Assembly: GCF_000312105.1 (NCBI RefSeq)
Contig: NZ_HE978636.1
Span: forward strand, 1,199,141 to 1,263,140
DNA: 64,000 bases
Source of the DNA: Aeromicrobium massiliense JC14
GTDB lineage: Bacteria > Actinomycetota > Actinomycetes > Propionibacteriales > Nocardioidaceae
Direction of reading: 5' to 3'
In this document: positions 8,539 through 16,748 of the stretch, in pieces
Layout: each line of letters opens with the position of its first letter
Position numbering within the stretch: position 1 is the first letter of the stretch
Notes under the pieces: generated by a model
Database searches by the model: none
Told to the model about the DNA's origin: nothing
What the model saw: the letters and a program-made list of their open reading frames with translations, nothing else
Made by a program: the position numbers and the translations under genes

Positions 8539-9069
8539 ATGGCTCTCAGCGTCAAGCTCCTCGCCCCCCTCGCCACCGTCGCCGTCGCCGGCGCCGTCGC
8601 GATCGGCTCGGGCGCCACGTTCACCTCGCAGACGAACAACACGATCAGCGCGGTCACCTCCGGCACGCTGTCGCAGGCCAACACCAAGGCCGACGCGGCG
8701 ATCTTCAACCTCAACGGCATCAAGCCCGGCGACACCGTCAACGGCGGCCTCACGATCACCAACACGGGCTCGCTGCCGGCCAAGTTCACGCTCGCCGAGA
8801 CCGCGTCCGCGAACGGCTTCTCCGGCTCGAACCTGACGTTGACGATCAAGAACGTCACGACCAACAAGGTCGTCTTCGACGGCACGTTCGGCGCGCTGGT
8901 CGACAACGAGAAGCAGGACCTGGGCACGGTCGCCGCCGGCGCCGCGAACCAGTACGCGTTCACCGTGAAGCTCGACCAGAACGCCGACAACACCCAGCAG
9001 GGCAAGACGGCCTCGGCCTCCTACCAGTGGGCCTCGACGCAGCTCGACGGCCAGATCACCAACCAGTAG
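8539..9069 (+). CDS. TasA/camelysin-like SipW-dependent surface protein
   Basis: A 176-residue exported protein. The N-terminus is a short signal peptide (MALSVKLLAPLATVAVAGA) followed by GSGATFTSQTNNT, the junction typical of SipW-processed TasA/CalY proteins. The mature part is a compact beta-sandwich with the family hallmark G-x-VNGGLTITNTGSLPAKF. In Bacillus such proteins assemble into amyloid-like or fimbrial matrix fibres; here a surface fibre subunit is the likely role. GAAGGAAC precedes the ATG. It forms an operon with the signal peptidase 44 nt downstream and is driven by the phased-repeat promoter. Confidence 0.88.
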   Translation: MALSVKLLAPLATVAVAGAVAIGSGATFTSQTNNTISAVTSGTLSQANTKADAAIFNLNGIKPGDTVNGGLTITNTGSLPAKFTLAETASANGFSGSNLTLTIKNVTTNKVVFDGTFGALVDNEKQDLGTVAAGAANQYAFTVKLDQNADNTQQGKTASASYQWASTQLDGQITNQ

Positions 9070-9113
9070 GACCCGACACCCCCAGACCCCCACCCGTGAT
9101 CCCAGGAGCAACC

Positions 9114-9707
9114 ATGAGCACCGTCACCCACGACGTCCCCCGCCGTCGCGTCGCCGTCCGAGTCGGACGTGCGCTGGTGGACCTGGTGCTCCTGGTCGTC
9201 ACCCTGGCCGGCGTCGCCTACGTGGTTCCGTGGGCCCTCGGCTACGACCGGTACGTGATCACGGGTGGGTCCATGTCGGGGACCTTCGAGAAGGGGTCCC
9301 TCGTCCTGGAGCAGGAGGTGCCCGTCGACGACCTGGAGGTCGGCGACGTGATCACCTACCAGCCCCCGGCGGACACGGGCGTCAGCACGCTCGTCACCCA
9401 CCGCATCTCCTCGGTGTCCACGACCGAGGACGGCGTCCGGCAGTTCGTCACCAAGGGCGACGCGAACCCCGACCCGGACCCGTGGAAGTTCAGCCTCACC
9501 GACGGCACGCAGCCCGTCGTCCAGCACGCCGTGCCGTACGTGGGCTTCGCGCTCATCGCCATGGCCGACCGCGAGGTGCGGATGTTCGCCGTCGGCGGCC
9601 CCGCGGCCCTCATCGCGCTCGGCGCGATGGTGCAGCTCGTCCGCGGCCTGCGCGAGCCCCGCACGAAGGCGCCCACGGGCGCCGAGCCCTCGGCCGCCCG
9701 CGCCTGA
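9114..9707 (+). CDS. sipW: SipW-type (ER-type) signal peptidase I
   Basis: A 197-residue membrane protease expected to cut the signal peptides of the adjacent TasA-like and Ig-like proteins. An N-terminal TM (about residues 22-42) precedes the nucleophile Ser53 in the GGSMSG box; the general base is His96 (LVTHRIS) instead of the Lys of ordinary bacterial signal peptidases, which defines the SipW/archaeal/ER group. KGDANPDPDPW follows as the third conserved box, and a second TM lies near residues 155-175. The start is set by CAGGAGC upstream. Dedicated SipW-type peptidases usually sit next to their substrates, as here. Confidence 0.92.
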   Translation: MSTVTHDVPRRRVAVRVGRALVDLVLLVVTLAGVAYVVPWALGYDRYVITGGSMSGTFEKGSLVLEQEVPVDDLEVGDVITYQPPADTGVSTLVTHRISSVSTTEDGVRQFVTKGDANPDPDPWKFSLTDGTQPVVQHAVPYVGFALIAMADREVRMFAVGGPAALIALGAMVQLVRGLREPRTKAPTGAEPSAARA

Positions 9708-9725
9708 CCGGCCCGGCTCCCGACT

Positions 9726-9780
9726 GTGGAGCCGCTGGGGAGCTCGTGTGGAACGAGCGTGGATCGACGCTCCGTAGCGT
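9726..9780 (+). promoter_or_regulatory. Phased four-repeat operator and promoter of the Ig-like gene
   Basis: GTGGA (9726), GGGGA (9737), GTGGA (9748) and GTGGA (9759), again 11 bp apart, are followed by TAGCGT at 9775-9780. The 47-bp core aligns without gaps to the copy at 8444-8490, including TGGGGAGCTCG and CGTGGATCG. The second promoter gives separate expression of the genes from 9818 onward, including the two-component pair, suggesting autoregulation. Confidence 0.75.
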
Positions 9781-9817
9781 GGTCGACGTACCCCACCGAA
9801 CCCCGAAGGAGCCCCCG

Positions 9818-11581
9818 ATGAACCGCCGAGTCCTGGTCGCCCTCGCCGCCCTCAGCGGCGTGCTGGCCCTCGGCACGGCGCAGTTCTCGTCGGCCACCTT
9901 CACCTCGCAGAGCGGCAGCACGGCGACCGTCGCGGCCTCCTCGGACTGGACCCGCCCGACCGTGACGCTGAGCGTGCCCTCGACCGTCACCGGCACGGCG
10001 TCCGGCACCGCCACCGCGACCGACGCCGAGTCCGGCATCGCCGCGGTGCAGCTGCAGGGCCGGGTCGCCGGTGGCGACTGGGTCACCCTGTGCACCCAGG
10101 CCAAGAGCCCGGCCACCTGCTCCTACGACACCGCCACCGTCGCCGACGGCACCTACGAGGTGCGCGCCCTGGCGACCGACGCGGCGGGCAACACCGGCAC
10201 CTCGGACGTCGCCCGTGTCACGGTCGTCAACCGCGCCGCGGTGACGCTCGACCGTCCCGCGTCCGTCGTCCGCGGCGACGTCAGCCTCGGCGCCTCGGTC
10301 AGCACCTCCTCCGCGACCGACGCGACCGTGCGGCTCGAGCGTTCCCCGGCCGGGGCCGGCACCTGGACGACGGTCTGCGGCCCGCTCGCCTCGCCGTACT
10401 CGTGCACCTGGGCCACGACGTCCGTCACGAACGGGTCGTACGACCTGCGGGCCGTGCTGGTCAGCGGCTCGACGGTGCTCGCGACCTCCGCCACCGAGCG
10501 CGTGCTGGTCGACAACGCCGCACCCTCGGTCACGCTGGCCAACCCCGGCAGCCCGCTGTCGGGCACCCGCACCTTCACCGCGACCGCCACCGACGCGCAC
10601 TCCGGCGTCGCGCAGGTCGCCGTCCAGCACTCGACCGGCTCGTCCTGGACGACGCTGTGCACCGCGACCGCCGCCCCCTGGAGCTGCAGCGCCGACACCC
10701 GGACGCTGGCCAACGGGACCTATTCCTTCCGCGCCGTCGCCACGGACGTCGCCGGCAACACCACCACCTCGGCCAGCATCACCGGGCGCGTCGTGAGCAA
10801 CGTCGTCTCCACCGTCACGCTCGCCGACCCGGGCGCGAACCTGCGCGGCACGGTGACGCTGACGGCGGCGACCACCACGACCGGCTCGATCGCCAAGGTC
10901 GTCGTGCAGCGCGCGCCGGCCGGCTCGGGCACCTGGACCGACGTCTGCACCGACACCACCTCGCCGTACTCGTGCTCGCTCGACACCACGCGGCTCGCCG
11001 AGGGCGCCTACGACCTCCGGGCCGTGCTCACCGACACGCAGGGCGCCACGGTCACGTCGGCCGTCGTGGCCGACCGCACCGTCGACAACACCGCTCCGCG
11101 CGGCTACGACGTGCAGACGACCAACGGCGGCGCGGCCGGCCGCATCGACGCCGGCGACACCATGTCGTTCACGTTCAGCGAGCGGATCGACCTCGGCAGC
11201 GTCCTGAGCGGCTGGGACGGCTCGGCCGTCGCGGTCCAGGGCCGCGTCACCGACGACTGGGGCTTCCGCAGCAACACGTTCCAGGTCGTCGGCCGGTCCG
11301 CGACCGTCCGGCTCGGCTCGGTCCAGCTGAACGAGGACTTCACGATCCTGTTCGGCAACACGGTGAACGGGACGCTGAGCGCCGAGACGGTCACCGTCGA
11401 CGGCGTGGCCCGCACGGTCGTGACCATCCGCATCGAGAGCTCGGGCGGGTTCGGCATGACGACCGTCGACGGCCCGGCGACGCTGGAGTGGACGCCCGCG
11501 TCCGGCGTCACCGACCTGGCCGGCAACCCGCTCGACACCGCCGTCGTGACCGAGCGCGGCGCGCTGGACCGGGACTTCTGA
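9818..11581 (+). CDS. Secreted multi-repeat Ig-like surface protein
   Basis: A 587-residue exported protein. Its signal region ends SSATFTSQSGST, the same ATFTSQ junction as the TasA-like protein, so it is a probable SipW substrate. It contains four Ig-like repeats of about 95 residues, each with a Cys pair in the pattern W-T-x-C-x(8)-CSxDT (near WVTLC, WTTVC, WTTLC, WTDVC) and the closing motif YDLRAVxTDxxGxT, followed by a C-terminal SwmB-like domain with DTMSFTFSE and ending near GVTDLAGNPLD. No LPXTG or anchor is present. GAAGGAG precedes the ATG. It is likely an extracellular matrix or adhesin component. Confidence 0.85.
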   Translation: MNRRVLVALAALSGVLALGTAQFSSATFTSQSGSTATVAASSDWTRPTVTLSVPSTVTGTASGTATATDAESGIAAVQLQGRVAGGDWVTLCTQAKSPATCSYDTATVADGTYEVRALATDAAGNTGTSDVARVTVVNRAAVTLDRPASVVRGDVSLGASVSTSSATDATVRLERSPAGAGTWTTVCGPLASPYSCTWATTSVTNGSYDLRAVLVSGSTVLATSATERVLVDNAAPSVTLANPGSPLSGTRTFTATATDAHSGVAQVAVQHSTGSSWTTLCTATAAPWSCSADTRTLANGTYSFRAVATDVAGNTTTSASITGRVVSNVVSTVTLADPGANLRGTVTLTAATTTTGSIAKVVVQRAPAGSGTWTDVCTDTTSPYSCSLDTTRLAEGAYDLRAVLTDTQGATVTSAVVADRTVDNTAPRGYDVQTTNGGAAGRIDAGDTMSFTFSERIDLGSVLSGWDGSAVAVQGRVTDDWGFRSNTFQVVGRSATVRLGSVQLNEDFTILFGNTVNGTLSAETVTVDGVARTVVTIRIESSGGFGMTTVDGPATLEWTPASGVTDLAGNPLDTAVVTERGALDRDF

Positions 11582-11970
11582 TGCGTGTCCCGCACACCGC
11601 GCTCAGCCGCCTGGCCGTCGTCGCGCTGTGCCTGGTGGCCGCCGCCCTGGCCGAGCTCGGCGCCACGAGCGTCGCCCTGCCCTACCTGGTGCTCCCGATC
11701 ACCGCGGCCGCCGTCGTCACCGTCGGCGCGGCGTTCAAGATGGCCCGCGACAACTGCTTCGAGTCGCGCCTGGTCTCGTGGCTCACGACGCTCGCGGCGC
11801 TGGGCGGCGCGATCGCCGCCGCGACGGTGGGCCTGCCCGGACGCGTCCCGTCGACCAGCCCGGCCGGCGTCGTGCTCGTCGCGGCCGCCGTCGTCTTCCT
11901 CGTCGTGGTCGCGGTCGAGCTGCCGCGCCGTCACCGCACCCGGCCGGCGGTGTCGCCGTATGCTCCCTGA
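11581..11970 (+). CDS. Small four-helix membrane protein of the surface cluster
   Basis: A 129-residue integral membrane protein with about four hydrophobic segments (residues 9-30, 33-53, 66-85 and 97-115) and a basic C-terminus. No family is recognised. Its ATG shares the A of the upstream TGA, so it is translationally coupled to the Ig-like protein, which implies a linked role, for example as an anchor, an assembly factor or a sensor for the downstream kinase. That role is inference from position only. Confidence 0.7.
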   Translation: MRVPHTALSRLAVVALCLVAAALAELGATSVALPYLVLPITAAAVVTVGAAFKMARDNCFESRLVSWLTTLAALGGAIAAATVGLPGRVPSTSPAGVVLVAAAVVFLVVVAVELPRRHRTRPAVSPYAP

Positions 11971-11971
11971 C

Positions 11972-12688
11972 GTGAGTGCCATGGTCCTGGTGGTGGAGGA
12001 CGACGACCAGATCGCGCCGCCGCTGCTGCGCACCCTCGAGCGTGAGGGCTACACCGTCGAGCGGCTCGCCGCCGGGCTACCCGCCGTGGACCGCGTGGCC
12101 GCCGGCGACGTCGACCTGGTGCTGCTGGACCTCGGCCTGCCCGACGTCGACGGCCTCGAGGTCTGCCGCCGGCTCCGCGCCGACGGCTACGAGGGCGGCA
12201 TCATCATCCTCACCGCCCGCGGCGGCGAGCTCGACCGCGTCGTCGGGCTCGACGTCGGTGCCGACGACTACCTGCCGAAGCCGTTCTCGTTGGCCGAGCT
12301 GCTCGCCCGCACCCGTGCCCTCCTGCGGCGCAGCGGTCCCCGCACCGCGACCGCCGAGCCGGCCGAGGACGCCCTCGAGCCCGCCGGCGCCGGCGGCCTG
12401 CGCGTCGACGTCCCGACCCGCCGGGTGTGGGCGGGCGACCGCGAGGTCGTGCTCACCGTGAAGGAGTTCGACGTCCTGGCCCTGCTCGCCGCCGACCCCG
12501 GCGCCGTCGTCACCCGCGAGCGCATCATGGACGAGGTCTGGGACGAGAACTGGTTCGGCTCGACCAAGACCCTCGACACCACGCTGGGCCGCCTGCGCCA
12601 GAAGCTCGAGGAGAGCGAGGCGCCGGCCCGCATCGTCACCGTGCGAGGTGTCGGCTTCCGGCTCGAGGACGCCCCGGCCGATGCGTGA
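11972..12688 (+). CDS. OmpR/PhoB-family response regulator
   Basis: A 238-residue DNA-binding response regulator. The receiver domain has the acidic pocket (VVEDDDQ), phospho-acceptor Asp53 (LLDLGLPD) and Lys in LPKPFS; a linker rich in Ala/Pro/Glu leads to a winged-helix domain (about residues 145-235) with TVKEFDVLALLA and a TLGRLRQKLEE recognition helix. GTG 11972 is chosen just after the upstream stop; ATG 11960 or 11981 are alternatives. It overlaps the kinase gene by 8 nt. It is the natural candidate to bind the 11-bp-phased repeats at 8434 and 9726. Confidence 0.92.
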   Translation: MSAMVLVVEDDDQIAPPLLRTLEREGYTVERLAAGLPAVDRVAAGDVDLVLLDLGLPDVDGLEVCRRLRADGYEGGIIILTARGGELDRVVGLDVGADDYLPKPFSLAELLARTRALLRRSGPRTATAEPAEDALEPAGAGGLRVDVPTRRVWAGDREVVLTVKEFDVLALLAADPGAVVTRERIMDEVWDENWFGSTKTLDTTLGRLRQKLEESEAPARIVTVRGVGFRLEDAPADA

Positions 12689-13913
12689 GCGCCTCGTCGT
12701 CACGCTGGTGGGGATGACCGTCGCGGTCATCGCGCTGTTCGGCGTGCCCCGCGCCTACGAGACGGCCGACCTCATCACCGACCGTGAGCGCGAGGCGGTC
12801 GGCCGCACGGTCCAGCTGGCGGCGACGGCGGTCGAGGCCCGGCGCGAGAGCGGTGCCCCCGTCGACTCCGGCTTCCTGCGCAGCCTGGCCGGCGACGACG
12901 AGCGGATCGCCGTCACCGGGCCGGACGGTGGCACCGCCGTGATCGGCGACCCGGTCGGCGACGACGCCTTCACCGCCTCCCGCGACCTCGCCGGCGGGGG
13001 CGAGGTCGTCGTCCAGCGCGGACGCGACGCCGTCGACGAGCGCATCTCCGACGCGCTCACGCCGCTCGTGCTGCTCGCGCTGCTGCTCGCCGCGCTGTCC
13101 GCCGTCGTCGGGTTCGTGCTGGCCCGCCGCCTGGCCCACCCGTTCCTGCGGCTGGCCGACTCCGCCCGGGTGCTCGGCACCGGACGTTTCGACGTCGAGG
13201 TGCCGCACTCGCACGTCCCGGAGGCCGAGGCGCTCGGCGACGCCCTGCGCGCCACCGCCCGTCAGCTCGACGACCTGGTCACCCGCGAGCGCCAGCTCGC
13301 CGTCACCGCGTCGCACGAGCTCCGCACCCCGGTCACGTCCCTGCGTCTCGTGCTCGAGGACCTGTCCTTCTGGCCGCAGACACCGCCGGACGTCGCGCAG
13401 GAGCTGACGACGGCGATGGGCGAGCTGGACCGGCTCGACGCCGCCATCGGCGAGCTGTTGGTGGACCGCAAGGGGGCGAACCTCGGGCAGGCGGTCGAGA
13501 TCGACCTCGTCCGCCTCGTCGCCGGCACGATCGACCGCTTCCGTGAGCCCGCGCGCCAGTCCGGGCGCCCCGTGCGGATCGGTGGCGACGACGAGGTGCC
13601 GGTCACCATCGTGCCCGGACCCGTCGCGCAGGTCGTCGAGGCGCTGATGGACAACGCTCTGGCCCACGGCGAGGGGGTCGTGTCCGTCGTCGTGGCCCGC
13701 CGGCCGGCCTACGACGAGATCTCGGTCAGCGACGAGGGGGAGCGCACCGCGGCCCCCGGCGTCATCCACCAGGTGCGCGGCGTCGGCGGCGGCCTGTCGG
13801 CGATCTCGCTGCTCGCCGAGTCGATGGGCGGTCAGCTGCTCGTCGCCGACGAGCCCACCACGCGCTACGTCCTGCGGCTTCCGCGCCGTGACGCCGGGGA
13901 CGTGCTGGCGTGA
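12681..13913 (+). CDS. Membrane sensor histidine kinase of the surface cluster
   Basis: A 410-residue sensor kinase: TM1 at about residues 8-24, a short extracytoplasmic loop, TM2 near 130-155, HAMP, then HisKA with the phospho-accepting His at 212 (TASHELRTPVTSL). In the HATPase domain the N-box (MDNALAHGEG) is clear, but the G1 region reads SDEGERTA instead of the usual D-x-G-x-G, and the lid is short. The ATP-binding site is thus divergent; the GVGGGLSAI G2 box remains. It starts inside the response-regulator gene (8-nt overlap), so the two are co-translated partners. Confidence 0.9.
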   Translation: MRERLVVTLVGMTVAVIALFGVPRAYETADLITDREREAVGRTVQLAATAVEARRESGAPVDSGFLRSLAGDDERIAVTGPDGGTAVIGDPVGDDAFTASRDLAGGGEVVVQRGRDAVDERISDALTPLVLLALLLAALSAVVGFVLARRLAHPFLRLADSARVLGTGRFDVEVPHSHVPEAEALGDALRATARQLDDLVTRERQLAVTASHELRTPVTSLRLVLEDLSFWPQTPPDVAQELTTAMGELDRLDAAIGELLVDRKGANLGQAVEIDLVRLVAGTIDRFREPARQSGRPVRIGGDDEVPVTIVPGPVAQVVEALMDNALAHGEGVVSVVVARRPAYDEISVSDEGERTAAPGVIHQVRGVGGGLSAISLLAESMGGQLLVADEPTTRYVLRLPRRDAGDVLA

Positions 13914-14003
13914 ACCGGCTGTCCGGACGGGTGCGATCGGGCGGAGTTGGGCTTACGCTGGCCCCTGGGGGATCGACCTGGCACAGGCACCTCAGGAGGC
14001 ACC

Positions 14004-14156
14004 ATGGCGGAGCCCCTCGACGAGCGACTGCGCGACGACGCGGCGCTGGACGAGATCGAGCTGACCAGCGACCTCATGATCGCGGCCTCGGCCCGCGAGA
14101 CCCCGCTGACGCAGGCGGAGGTCGATCGCATCCTGGGCCTGGACGGCCGCACCTGA
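14004..14156 (+). CDS. Small acidic conserved protein (50 residues)
   Basis: A 50-residue cytoplasmic protein with a perfect AGGAGG six nt or so before its ATG. It is acidic and helical (DAALDEIELTSDLMIAASA, then a second helix TQAEVDRILGL). Proteins of this size and layout are, to my knowledge, common and unannotated in actinobacteria. No function is assigned. It stands alone between the surface cluster and the phosphate genes. Confidence 0.75.
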   Translation: MAEPLDERLRDDAALDEIELTSDLMIAASARETPLTQAEVDRILGLDGRT

Positions 14157-14239
14157 CCTGAGGTCGCCTGCACGTTCTTCGCCCTGCCCGCCATGACCTA
14201 GCATTGCCGTGGCCCACTCACCGTCGACTGGAGTTTGTC

Positions 14240-14857
14240 GTGCGTTTCAGCCTGCGTCCCGTGGAGACGTCGTTCTACGACCTGTTCACGGAATCGGCGT
14301 CCCACCTCGTCGAGGGGTCCCGACTCCTCGCCGAGATGCTCGACCCCACCAAGGATCGATCCGCGATCGCCGAGCGCATGCGCGAGGCCGAGCACCAGGC
14401 GGACGAGACCACCCACAAGATCGTGCGTCGCGTGAACAGCACGTTCGTGACGCCGTTCGACCGCGAGGACATTTACCGTCTCGCCGGTCTGCTCGACGAC
14501 GTCATGGACTTCATGGAGGAGACGGTCGACCTGATCGGCCTCTACGAGCTCGGTGAGCTGCCGCCCGAGGTCGCCCAGCAGGTCGAGGTGCTCCAGCGCG
14601 CCACCCAGCTGACGGCCGAGGCCATGCCGCGCCTGCGCACGATGAAGGACCTCGAGGAGTTCTGGATCGAGATCAACCGTCTCGAGAACCAGGGCGACCG
14701 GGCGTACCGCCGCATCGTGGCCCACCTGTTCGGCGGCTCGTACAAGACGCTCGAGGTGATGAAGCTCAAGGACGTCGTCGACTCCCTCGAGCACGCCATC
14801 GACGCCCTGGAGTCCGTCGCCAACACGGTGGAGCAGATCGCCGTCAAGGAGTCCTGA
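14240..14857 (+). CDS. DUF47 (PhoU-like) phosphate transport accessory protein
   Basis: A 205-residue all-helical DUF47/PhoU-like cytoplasmic protein that in many bacteria accompanies and regulates the Pit phosphate transporter, as the 2-nt gap to pit supports. Metal-binding-type motifs are present (EAEHQAD near residues 50-60, and the repeat containing SLEHAIDALESVANTVE near the C-terminus). The GTG at 14240 has CTGGAG upstream; a TAGCAT -10-like element lies about 36 nt before it. No PHO box is seen here, consistent with a constitutive low-affinity system. Confidence 0.9.
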   Translation: MRFSLRPVETSFYDLFTESASHLVEGSRLLAEMLDPTKDRSAIAERMREAEHQADETTHKIVRRVNSTFVTPFDREDIYRLAGLLDDVMDFMEETVDLIGLYELGELPPEVAQQVEVLQRATQLTAEAMPRLRTMKDLEEFWIEINRLENQGDRAYRRIVAHLFGGSYKTLEVMKLKDVVDSLEHAIDALESVANTVEQIAVKES

Positions 14858-14859
14858 GC

Positions 14860-15876
14860 GTGGACTCCACCCTCATCATGGTCATCGTCGTGGTGGCCAT
14901 CGCACTGGTGTTCGACTACACCAACGGCTTCCACGACGCGGCGAACGCCATCGCCACCTCCGTGTCCACCCGGGCCCTGACCCCGCGCGCCGCGCTGGCG
15001 ATGGCCGCGGTGCTCAACTTCGTGGGCGCGCTGCTGGGCGTCGGGGTCGCCCAGACCATCCAGGGCCTGATCGACATCGAGCCGACGATCGCCCGAGAAG
15101 GCGCCCAACACGCCTTGACGATCGTCCTGGCCGCTCTCGTCGGCGCCATCACCTGGAACCTCATCACCTGGTACTTCGGCATCCCGTCGTCCTCGTCGCA
15201 CGCCCTCATCGGCGGCATCGTGGGTGCCGGCGTGGCGTCGGCCACGACGGTGCACTGGGACAGCCTGGTCGACAAGGTCGCCATCCCGATGGTGCTCTCG
15301 CCGCTGATCGGCTTCCTCGGTGCCTTCCTGCTCATGACCGCGATCATGTGGATGTTCCGGAAGGCCAATCCCGGACGGGTCAGCCGCGGCTTCCGCCTGG
15401 CCCAGACGCTGTCGGCCGCCGGCATGTCGCTGGGCCACGGCCTGCAGGACGCCCAGAAGACGATGGGCATCATCGTGCTCGCGCTCGTCGCGGGTGGCTA
15501 CGCCGACGGCGACGACGTGCCCTTCTGGGTCATCGCCGCCGCCGGCACGGCGATCGCGCTGGGCACGTACTCGGGCGGCTGGCGCATCATGCGCACGCTG
15601 GGCCGGCGCATCATCGACCTCGACCCGCCCCGCGGGTTCGCGTCCGAGGCGACCGCCGCCACCGTCCTGTACGGCATGGCGATCGGCCTGCACGCCCCGG
15701 TCTCGACGACGCACACGATCACCTCGGCGATCATGGGCGCCGGCGCCACCAAGCGCTTCAGCGCCGTGCGCTGGGGCGTCGCGCGCGGCATCGTCGTCGC
15801 CTGGATCGTCACGATGCCGGCCGCGGCCGCGGTCGCCGCGGGCACGTACTACGTCGCCCGCATCTTCCTGCCGTAG
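14860..15876 (+). CDS. pit: Low-affinity inorganic phosphate transporter Pit
   Basis: A 338-residue PiT-family (PF01384) permease that imports metal-phosphate with protons. It has about nine or ten membrane helices and both copies of the family signature: VFDYTNGFHDAANAIATSV at residues 14-32 and the second half around GLHAPVSTTHTITSAIMGAG, plus WYFGIPSSSSHALIGG. The GTG start lies 2 nt after the DUF47 stop, so the two are co-translated. A strong terminator separates it from the convergent pst operon. Confidence 0.95.
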   Translation: MDSTLIMVIVVVAIALVFDYTNGFHDAANAIATSVSTRALTPRAALAMAAVLNFVGALLGVGVAQTIQGLIDIEPTIAREGAQHALTIVLAALVGAITWNLITWYFGIPSSSSHALIGGIVGAGVASATTVHWDSLVDKVAIPMVLSPLIGFLGAFLLMTAIMWMFRKANPGRVSRGFRLAQTLSAAGMSLGHGLQDAQKTMGIIVLALVAGGYADGDDVPFWVIAAAGTAIALGTYSGGWRIMRTLGRRIIDLDPPRGFASEATAATVLYGMAIGLHAPVSTTHTITSAIMGAGATKRFSAVRWGVARGIVVAWIVTMPAAAAVAAGTYYVARIFLP

Positions 15877-15883
15877 CCGCACG

Positions 15884-15928
15884 ACGCAGAAGGCCCCGCC
15901 CGGTTCGCCCGGGCGGGGCCTTCTGCGT
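15884..15928. terminator. Strong bidirectional terminator between pit and pstB
   Basis: A perfect 20-bp stem (arm ACGCAGAAGGCCCCGCCCGG at 15884-15903, complement at 15909-15928) with a 5-nt TTCGC loop lies between the convergent pit and pstB genes and probably serves both. Confidence 0.9.
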
Positions 15929-15941
15929 GCGGGAGCGCGAC

Positions 15942-16721
15942 TCAGCCGAAGCGGCCCTGGATGTAGGCCTCGGTGGCCGGGTCCTCGGGGTTGGAGAAGA
16001 TCTTCTCGGTGCGGCCGGTCTCCACCAGGCGGCCGGGCTTGCCGACGCCCGACAGGTTGAAGAACGCCGTGTCGTCCGAGACCCGGGCGGCCTGCTGCAT
16101 GTTGTGCGTGACGATGACGATCGTGTACTCGCTCTTGAGCTCGTGGATCAGGTCCTCGATCGCGCTCGTCGAGATCGGGTCCAGCGCCGAGCACGGCTCG
16201 TCCATGAGCAGCACCTCGGGCTCGACCGAGATCGCCCGGGCGATGCACAGGCGCTGCTGCTGACCGCCGGACAGGCTCGAGCCCGGGCGGTTCAGCCGGT
16301 CCTTGACCTCGGCCCACAGGCCGGCACGGCGCAGCGAGCGCTCGACGATGCCGTCGGCGTCGGCCTTCTTCATGCGCTTGCTGTTGAGCTTCTGCCCGGC
16401 GATGACGTTGTCGTAGATCGACATCGTCGGGAACGGGTTCGGCCGCTGGAAGACCATGCCGATCGTGCGGCGGACGTTGACCGGGTCCATCTCGTCGCCG
16501 TACAGGTCCTGCCCGTCGATGAGGACCTTGCCCTCGACGCGGGCGTTCGGGATCACCTCGTGCATGCGGTTCAGCGACCGCAGGAAGGTGGACTTGCCGC
16601 AGCCGGACGGGCCGATGAACGCGGTCACCGAGCGGGCGGGGATGTCGATGGTGACGTCCTCCACGGCGAGGAAGTCGCCGTAGTAGATGTTGAGGTCGGA
16701 GACGTCGATGCTCTTGGCCAT
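15942..16721 (-). CDS. pstB: Phosphate ABC transporter ATPase PstB
   Basis: A 259-residue ATPase that powers high-affinity phosphate import through PstA/PstC. Walker A is GPSGCGKST (near residue 38), the Q-loop lies in VFQRPNPFP, the signature is [13 protein letters not shown], Walker B is [12 protein letters not shown], and the switch His is in [11 protein letters not shown]. The length is typical and the PstB-specific NPFP and GPF-like ends are seen. It is the last gene of pstSCAB, 27 nt after pstA. Confidence 0.97.
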   Translation of the reverse strand: MAKSIDVSDLNIYYGDFLAVEDVTIDIPARSVTAFIGPSGCGKSTFLRSLNRMHEVIPNARVEGKVLIDGQDLYGDEMDPVNVRRTIGMVFQRPNPFPTMSIYDNVIAGQKLNSKRMKKADADGIVERSLRRAGLWAEVKDRLNRPGSSLSGGQQQRLCIARAISVEPEVLLMDEPCSALDPISTSAIEDLIHELKSEYTIVIVTHNMQQAARVSDDTAFFNLSGVGKPGRLVETGRTEKIFSNPEDPATEAYIQGRFG

Positions 16722-16748
16722 GATGGGTTCCTTGTCAGACCGGGGAGC

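Noticed and set aside
6403..9111. 902-codon minus-strand open frame
   Set aside because: It crosses the GAF kinase, MOSC and TasA-like genes and their promoters; it is a high-GC shadow frame.
14157..14239. PHO box before the DUF47-pit operon
   Set aside because: No GTTCACC-type repeat is present; only a TAGCAT -10-like element and CTGGAG were found.
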